Origin: Porphyromonadaceae bacterium UBA7332
Lineage (GTDB): Bacteria > Bacteroidota > Bacteroidia > Bacteroidales > UBA7332
Reading direction: 5' to 3'
Assembly: GCA_002471225.1 (NCBI GenBank)
Contig: DKPO01000016.1
Location: forward strand, 254,410-318,409
Length of the DNA: 64,000 nucleotides
Position 1 is the stretch's first letter, and every line of letters starts with the position of its first letter. A program made the position numbers and the translations under genes. Below, piece by piece: positions 63,115 to 64,000 of this stretch. The notes under the pieces are model-generated. The model was given only the letters and a program-made list of their open reading frames with translations, did no database searches and had not been told where the DNA came from.

Positions 63115-63156
63115 AATCCTCTGTTCCTATTCTCTAAGAATTCGGAGCAGAGGATT
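63115..63156. terminator. bidirectional terminator between the DoxX-like and beta-barrel genes
   Basis: AATCCTCTG (63115-63123) and CAGAGGATT (63148-63156), extended inwards by a TTCC/GGAG pair with one wobble, lie between convergent genes and are flanked by an A tract on the left. Confidence 0.85.
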
Positions 63157-63179
63157 CTCGTTATTTTAAAAGAGTCATT

Positions 63180-63818
63180 TTAGAATTTGTATCCTACAGT
63201 AAATGCAATATTCGCATTATGAGGAGCATCACCTTCATAGATCTTAGCAAAACCCAATTGAGTATCCAGCCCTACAAGAAACTGACCAAACTCAGCTCCT
63301 ACTCCAATATTCCATCCTGCATCAAAACGATTAAAATCCATACCATTATCACCGAAAGTATCAATTTTATCTTTTCCGTTCATATTAATGCCTCCAATAG
63401 AAGCACTGCCATCAAACTTCGTTTTACCTCCTACACCGCAAGCAAAATAAGGTCCTGTTGCAATTAAGATATTGGTATTGTCACTTACATTAAAACGAAA
63501 CTGAACATTCACCGGCAACTCAAGATACAACTGATTAATCTTTACTCCTGCATTTGCATCAAAAAAAGATCCATCATAGTCGCTGTCATATTTAGCTCCT
63601 TTTTGTGAAAAGAATAAAGATGGCTGTAAAGAGATTAGATCCGTAAACTGATACTCCATACCTAATCCGATACGAGCGCCTGGTTTGAATTCAGAATTTT
63701 CTGAATTTTCGCCGATATAGCTGCTTAAATTTAATCCGGCTTTTACATTAAACGAAACTTGCGCAAAGGTCAAGGTGCAAATTAGTGCAAACAATGCTGT
63801 GAAAATCCCTCTTTTCAT
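63180..63818 (-). CDS. outer-membrane beta-barrel protein (porin family)
   Basis: 212 residues with a signal peptide (MKRGIFTALFALICTLTFAQ). The mature part fits the outer-membrane beta-barrel 2 family: VSFNVKAGLNLSSYIGE, YQFTDLISLQPSLFFSQKGAKY, VKINQLYLELPVNVQFRF, LIATGPYFACGVGGKTKF, and a closing FTVGYKF with the C-terminal phenylalanine needed for outer-membrane assembly. Eight strands are likely. The function is unknown; such proteins are common surface proteins of Bacteroidales. It is convergent with the metal-efflux operon and ends at a shared terminator. Confidence 0.9.
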   Translation of the reverse strand: MKRGIFTALFALICTLTFAQVSFNVKAGLNLSSYIGENSENSEFKPGARIGLGMEYQFTDLISLQPSLFFSQKGAKYDSDYDGSFFDANAGVKINQLYLELPVNVQFRFNVSDNTNILIATGPYFACGVGGKTKFDGSASIGGINMNGKDKIDTFGDNGMDFNRFDAGWNIGVGAEFGQFLVGLDTQLGFAKIYEGDAPHNANIAFTVGYKF

Positions 63819-64000
63819 AAGAATTGTGTTTTAAATTTGGTTATATAATTTTAGTTTAGTGGGTGCAAAGCTAAAAGATAAATTCTATTCTTTCTTGAAA
63901 AATTATCAATTTATTACTTATTTGAATCTATTGATGTATAATAGCCCTATGTCCGTTTAACAACAATAGAAAGCGTATTTTGTTCTCTCGCTTTTAAATC
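63819..64000 (-). promoter_or_regulatory. upstream region of the beta-barrel gene
   Basis: 182 bp to the window edge. TAGCTTTG on the minus strand (63866-63873) is a possible -7 box for the beta-barrel gene, without a matching TTTG at the right distance. No gene is visible. Confidence 0.35.

Overview
The window is chromosomal DNA of low GC content from a member of the Bacteroidota, order Bacteroidales. The evidence is two SusC/SusD outer-membrane pairs, proteins with type IX secretion C-terminal domains, promoters of the TTTG-N18-20-TAnnTTTG type, and starts without Shine-Dalgarno sequences. The AT richness and SusC signal peptides suggest something close to Dysgonomonadaceae, but the family is an inference. 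I see no phage structural genes, integrase, transposase or CRISPR array.

Layout. 1-4.2 kb: start of dnaN (cut by the window edge), trxA, a membrane-anchored coiled-coil protein, then recR with a GT2 glycosyltransferase and a GNAT acetyltransferase downstream. 4.5-6.0 kb: an APC-family amino acid permease. 6.4-19.7 kb: an accessory secreted-protein region read leftwards, with a lipoprotein, a 2668-residue subtilase, a 1002-residue BspA-like leucine-rich-repeat protein (the last two with C-terminal sorting domains), a metalloprotease-like fragment and a secreted protein of unknown function. 19.7-24.9 kb: a structurally unusual region. A BT4734/VirE-type primase-helicase-like gene has nine 9-bp iterons and a cluster of palindromes past its 3' end. 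It is divergent from an AAA/DUF4143 ATPase gene, and the shared upstream region carries four palindromic units at an exact 40-bp period. 25.2-35.1 kb: two tandem SusC/SusD operons whose 5' ends share an identical 80-bp block. 35.8-39.0 kb: rimO, ftsY, a 50-residue DUF4295 gene, rpmG, rpmB. 39-46.7 kb: cinA, a DUF3078 protein, mdh, two FKBP isomerases, a sirtuin without the zinc cysteines, and a U32 family gene (trhP). 46.7-51.1 kb: a hotdog protein, a probable small structured RNA, pspC-uvrB, tRNA-Ser(UGA) and queD-queE. 51.4-53.2 kb: a GH29 alpha-L-fucosidase. 53.2-63.1 kb: a heavy-metal resistance block with a small lipoprotein, CDF exporter, CzcCBA-type RND pump, two-component system and DoxX-like protein. 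The window ends with an outer-membrane beta-barrel gene.

How the genes work together. The metal block is a coherent module: CDF moves metal from cytoplasm to periplasm, the tripartite RND pump exports it, and the RR/HK pair probably senses metal and acts at two TTCTAAT repeats 11 bp apart in front of the outer-membrane component. The SusC/SusD pairs import oligomers whose identity the sequence does not reveal, because no degradative enzyme or dedicated regulator adjoins them. The subtilase and LRR protein are probable type IX cargo on or outside the cell. The most likely place for an undescribed system is the 20.5-24.9 kb primase/ATPase/repeat region; next is the putative RNA at about 47.4 kb.
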